Assembly (NCBI GenBank): GCA_965247735.1
Contig: CBDFHN010000002.1
Coordinates: forward strand, 3,224,001 to 3,288,000
Direction: 5' to 3'
Length of the DNA stretch: 64,000 nucleotides
Origin: JAOXRU01 sp965247735
GTDB lineage: Bacteria; Bacteroidota; Bacteroidia; Flavobacteriales; Flavobacteriaceae
Below, in pieces: positions 60,890 to 64,000 of this stretch; the first letter of the stretch is position 1, and each line of letters opens with the position of its first letter. Made by a program: the position numbers and the translations under genes. The notes below the pieces were generated by a model. It worked only from the letters and a program-made list of their open reading frames with translations. It had not been told where the DNA came from and made no database searches.

Positions 60890-61900
60890 CTATTTATCTA
60901 CGTTATCAATATAAGTTGTCTTAAAGTATCCCTCAGTAATAGTTCTACCGTCGATTTCAGAATTTTCAATATAAAAACTCCCTTCAATAATATTCTCTTC
61001 TGGATCGTGATTAATTATCGATATATATGAATCATTTGATTGATTTGGATTATTGGATAGAAGATCTTCAGTTAGATCAATTCTGTTCTGAAAAATTACT
61101 CCTAAAGACTGTAGGCTTGCATCTGGATTATATTTGATGTAGTTATTTCCTGATTCTATATTAGAAGGTATATTAATTTTCATTCTTCCAAAGTTAGGGT
61201 CATATCCATTAACTGAGATTATATCTAAGCCTGAAGATGTTGATCGTTTGGAATCAGGAGAATTCGCTGCCTCTGACATAAAACGATACCCATTAATTTT
61301 TGCCGAAATGAAATTTCTATCAGGGTTAATCTCTTTATTTTCTTCTATATATGGAAGTGTGAAAACACCATTAGTTACTTCAACAATTTTTGTATCTCCA
61401 GTAATAACGTCTATCCATCTAAACAGGGTTCCAGAAAAGGTTCCTGAAACAATTTTATTTTCTGTATCCAGTTTTGTGATATTGATTTCGCCTATTTCGG
61501 TGTTATTTAGAACATTGCATCCATATCTTCCTAAATATGATTCATGAGCAATACCACTACTTGTTTCGCGATCATCAGAATCAGAATACCAGATATTAGT
61601 TTCTAGGTTATCTTGTGGAGTTCCAATTAGATATTTACCTTCCCGTATGGGATCCTCTATAAAAGTTTCTCCTATAGTTAAGCTCAAATGAGTATTACCA
61701 TATCCTTGATCTATAGATAGTTTTTTTCCATTAACTAAAATCGCATCTGAAATGTGAACAGTTTCACTAAAGTCTATGAGTTCTCCATTGATATTTGCTT
61801 TTAAAATCCTTTCTTGACTATTTGTTTCATCTTCATTGGTTGAGCAACTAATAAAACTTATTGCTATTGCGAATAAAATCAGATTAAATGTTTTTCTCAT
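60890..61900 (-). CDS. lipoprotein with two tandem beta domains (DUF6252-like)
   Basis: The 336-residue lipoprotein (lipobox FISC, Cys19) seems to contain two copies of one domain: residues ~33-185 open ILKANINGELIDFS and contain INITKLDTENKIVSGTFSGTLF, and ~192-335 open FISAKINGYRFMSE and contain ISIINHDPEENIIEGSFYIE. The ending phrase xGTFSG/EGSFY and strand order resemble DUF6252. It should sit on the outer membrane. Ligand and role are unknown. The 230 bases between it and repeat C hold no gene. Confidence 0.6.
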   Translation of the reverse strand: MRKTFNLILFAIAISFISCSTNEDETNSQERILKANINGELIDFSETVHISDAILVNGKKLSIDQGYGNTHLSLTIGETFIEDPIREGKYLIGTPQDNLETNIWYSDSDDRETSSGIAHESYLGRYGCNVLNNTEIGEINITKLDTENKIVSGTFSGTLFRWIDVITGDTKIVEVTNGVFTLPYIEENKEINPDRNFISAKINGYRFMSEAANSPDSKRSTSSGLDIISVNGYDPNFGRMKINIPSNIESGNNYIKYNPDASLQSLGVIFQNRIDLTEDLLSNNPNQSNDSYISIINHDPEENIIEGSFYIENSEIDGRTITEGYFKTTYIDNVDK

Positions 61901-61963
61901 ATACTTTATTTTAAATTTTGGGGTATTTTTTACTATATGTTTTTTGTTAGTATTGTGAAAGTT

Positions 61964-62716
61964 TTAATAATATTCTATTTTACGTTCAGTTTTAATAACT
62001 TTTTTTTTGCTAAAAATTACTATTCGTTTAGTCCAATTATCGTGATTATCATATGTGTAATCTGCTTTATCTTTTTTGTAAATATGTTTTTTTCCTTTAG
62101 GATCAATCCATCCAATTTTATCATTTTTTTCATTGTAAATGTTTTGAATAGATGAGTTACCGTTTTTTCTAAGCATTAACCGTCCGCTTTTATCGTATTC
62201 ATAAAAGGTGCAATCTTTTGTTTGTTGAGAATGAATATGCAGACAGGATTGTGTCTTTTTATTATTCTTGTCGTATTTACTGATACTTGTCAATATTTTT
62301 TTTCCTTTTCTAGAGTAAGTTTCTCCTGTTATTATTTTAGGAGTGTTATAATTACAAATTGTTCTAGAATCAAGAAGAGAGTCATTATAATACATGAGGT
62401 GTTCTTTTAAGTATCCTGCTGAGTTATAATTATAGATTTCTTTGTATACTAGACTATTATCTTTTCGGAAAAGAATTACTTTTTTGAAATTGCCACTTTG
62501 ATTGAAGGTGATTATTTTTTTACGATATATTTTTTTAACAATTGAATCTTTAAGTTTTTTATGGCTATATTCAATTTCAACGATATGTTTTACAGCACCT
62601 TTTAGTCTTATATTGACACTAGAAATATGGCGTTCTGTTTTAGGTTCAAAACATTGGGATAGAAGAGTCGTAGCTTGAAATAATATAAGTAGAAATATTA
62701 TGATTTTTTTTATCAT
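61964..62716 (-). CDS. secreted protein with YD/RHS-like strand repeats
   Basis: The 250-residue product has a signal peptide (KIIIFLLILFQATTLLSQ). The mature region repeats lysine-tyrosine strands with the motif Y-(D/N)-x-x-(G/N)-(R/N) (NYNSAGYLKEHLMYY, YDKSGRLMLRKNG, YDNHDNWTKRIV), which recalls YD repeats of RHS/wall-associated proteins but in a very short form. No toxin domain is visible. It is probably exported to the periplasm or surface. Repeat D lies just upstream. Confidence 0.5.
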   Translation of the reverse strand: MIKKIIIFLLILFQATTLLSQCFEPKTERHISSVNIRLKGAVKHIVEIEYSHKKLKDSIVKKIYRKKIITFNQSGNFKKVILFRKDNSLVYKEIYNYNSAGYLKEHLMYYNDSLLDSRTICNYNTPKIITGETYSRKGKKILTSISKYDKNNKKTQSCLHIHSQQTKDCTFYEYDKSGRLMLRKNGNSSIQNIYNEKNDKIGWIDPKGKKHIYKKDKADYTYDNHDNWTKRIVIFSKKKVIKTERKIEYY

Positions 62717-62750
62717 TCGTTTTAATTTTTACCGACCACTTGTTAAATCT

Positions 62751-62792
62751 AATTACTTTTGGTTTAGCTATCCGTATAGTATCAAATTTAAT
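62751..62792 (+). repeat. dispersed intergenic repeat, copy D
   Basis: This is the most degenerate copy: aattacttttggtttagcta, then agtatcaaatttaatg, with the same order as copies A and C. It lies 35 bases upstream of the 62716 gene start and before the esterase gene. Confidence 0.55.
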
Positions 62793-62947
62793 GTTTTTTT
62801 TCTATAAAGGTTATTGAGTAGAACGAAATAATTTGGGAATATATCATTTTATGAGTAAAAAAAAGGTAGTATTGATTTGTTATTGACATACTTTAATAGA
62901 ATTATGATGCAAATTCAGTAGCTAATACGTTACTAGCTGATGATTTT

Positions 62948-63847
62948 CTACTCAAAACAAGTTTTCATAAAATTAAGTAAAGGTGTAGTGATTATTGTTT
63001 CATCAGTGGTTCCAATAGCAGTATTAATTCCTTCGTGGGTATATGGATTACCGTTAACCTCAGTTACTGATACTCCGTTATTTTTTAAGGCATCTGCAAA
63101 TTCTTTAGCAAAGTCAAGTCTGGCAGCAGAACCCCGACTAGCAATAAAATACTTGGGATAGCTAGTACTCGATTTAATATTTTTAATAGGAGATGCGGCA
63201 ATAAGTTGCAATGGGTCAGCATCAAATGCATTCTGGTAAATGGTTTTTAACGAACCATCTATTTGTATGGTAATGTCATAGCCTTCAGTATCTATGGTTG
63301 CAACACCTTTAATAGCATTAATTGGCACCTTTACATTAGTTAAAAATGAATGGTTGGTGCCTGTAAGTGATACCAAGTGCGCACCTGCGCTATGCCCTAG
63401 CAATACAATGTTGTTTTTATCACCTCCATAAGCACTGCTATTGGTATAAATCCATTTTATGGCATCTGCAACATCGGAATTGTGGTCTGGAAATTTTATT
63501 CTACTGGCATTATCCGCATCATATGGAAAAGGACTTAACCTATAATTGACGCTAATAAAAATATAATTTTGTGATTGAAATAGCGTAACTTTATCATTAA
63601 TCTTACTGGCTTTATCGCCAATACTCCATGCGCCACCATGTACATATACCACTATTGGTTTTTTGGTTGCAGTATCACTAGTATAATAGAAGTCTAAACT
63701 GAGTAAGTTCTGATCGACACCAGATATGGCTTTGTATGGTATGGTTTCTTTTAGGTTTTTAGTAACGATAACTTCTTCCGTTTCATCATTTTTAGAACAA
63801 CTCATAAAAATAAGTGCGGCAAATACTAGAGGAAAAACTCTTTTCAT
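62948..63847 (-). CDS. lipoprotein alpha/beta hydrolase (carboxylesterase-like)
   Basis: The 299-residue lipoprotein (lipobox FMSC, Cys17) has the oxyanion motif HGGAW (70-74) and nucleophile elbow GHSAG with Ser153. The likely catalytic histidine is in YTHEGIN near the C terminus. It is similar in plan to the lipoprotein esterase at 8652-9689 but shares low identity. It should be anchored to the outer membrane and cleave an unknown ester. The upstream 150 bases to the window end hold no visible gene. Confidence 0.75.
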   Translation of the reverse strand: MKRVFPLVFAALIFMSCSKNDETEEVIVTKNLKETIPYKAISGVDQNLLSLDFYYTSDTATKKPIVVYVHGGAWSIGDKASKINDKVTLFQSQNYIFISVNYRLSPFPYDADNASRIKFPDHNSDVADAIKWIYTNSSAYGGDKNNIVLLGHSAGAHLVSLTGTNHSFLTNVKVPINAIKGVATIDTEGYDITIQIDGSLKTIYQNAFDADPLQLIAASPIKNIKSSTSYPKYFIASRGSAARLDFAKEFADALKNNGVSVTEVNGNPYTHEGINTAIGTTDETIITTPLLNFMKTCFE

Positions 63848-64000
63848 ATTACAAGGAGGTTAATTTGTGAAATATAGACTACAAGAAACACAAAAGGTTT
63901 AATGACTATAAGTGATTTTTTTAACCTTTTCTTATTGCTCAAAATAATAAAACCACTGTTATTGATGATCTTTTAATTGAATAGCTCTTAGTGTTAAACG

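Noticed and set aside
60842..61030. A 62-codon plus-strand frame overlapping the lipoprotein
   Set aside because: Most of it is antisense to the end of a lipoprotein gene with a clear signal; no family feature.
57944..62792. attC sites of an integron
   Set aside because: The repeats lack the RYYYAAC/GTTRRRY cores and no integron integrase is in the window.

Overview
The window looks like chromosomal DNA of a gliding, probably marine member of the Flavobacteriaceae (phylum Bacteroidota). The DNA is AT-rich. Many secreted proteins have signal peptides ending in AQ or lipobox cysteines near residue 17-21. Several promoters carry the Bacteroidota -7 box TAnnTTTG. Lineage markers are present: a PorW/SprE-like type IX secretion lipoprotein, GldH, an ATP synthase operon whose subunit a has a signal peptide and which lacks beta and epsilon, and the order ricT-gldH-PBP1A. 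No rRNA, tRNA, CRISPR array, insertion sequence or phage gene was seen.

Layout. 1-9.7 kb, mostly minus strand: start of an HMA/AraC-type regulator (cut by the window), an outer-membrane protein, a very large VIT-vWA-plug-TPR fusion, an esterase, guanine deaminase, thioredoxin (plus strand), a GyrI-like/NTF2-like/DoxX cluster, and a secreted unknown coupled to a lipoprotein esterase. 9.9-18.8 kb, plus strand: PorW/SprE, bactofilin, then atpZ, a small membrane protein and atpB-E-F-H-A-G. 18.9-27.1 kb, plus strand: two secreted unknowns, then a tightly packed envelope operon (flippase, dut, sugar nucleotidyltransferase, TPR, DUF4292, EnvC-like). 27.2-32.1 kb: thioesterase, HU/SPOR protein, dprA, trpS, plsC.

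32.1-38.6 kb is the most regulatory part. An ECF41-type sigma factor and the neighbouring azoreductase-cupin pair share one promoter signature (TGTCAC, 17 bases, TGTC). Next is an operon of lipoprotein, a second ECF sigma factor and a membrane-anchored outer-membrane barrel protein. A perfect 29-base copy of the sequence in front of that operon recurs, inverted, between recA and trhO, where it faces a gene-free stretch closed by an intrinsic terminator. This suggests a sigma-dependent small transcript.

38.6-56.8 kb holds housekeeping and metabolic genes: trhO, ricT, gldH, PBP1A, acetoacetate CoA-transferase, an ABC ATPase, GNAT, an M28 peptidase with DUF4421, an ArsR/AHSA1/DUF1059 unit with a readable operator-promoter, an aminotransferase and an S9 peptidase. 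56.8-63.9 kb is an accessory run of minus-strand genes (AAA ATPase, APC permease, several unknowns, a lipoprotein esterase). Four degenerate copies of one short intergenic repeat, all in the same orientation, punctuate this run and give it a cassette-like appearance. All functions are read from sequence alone; no database search was possible.
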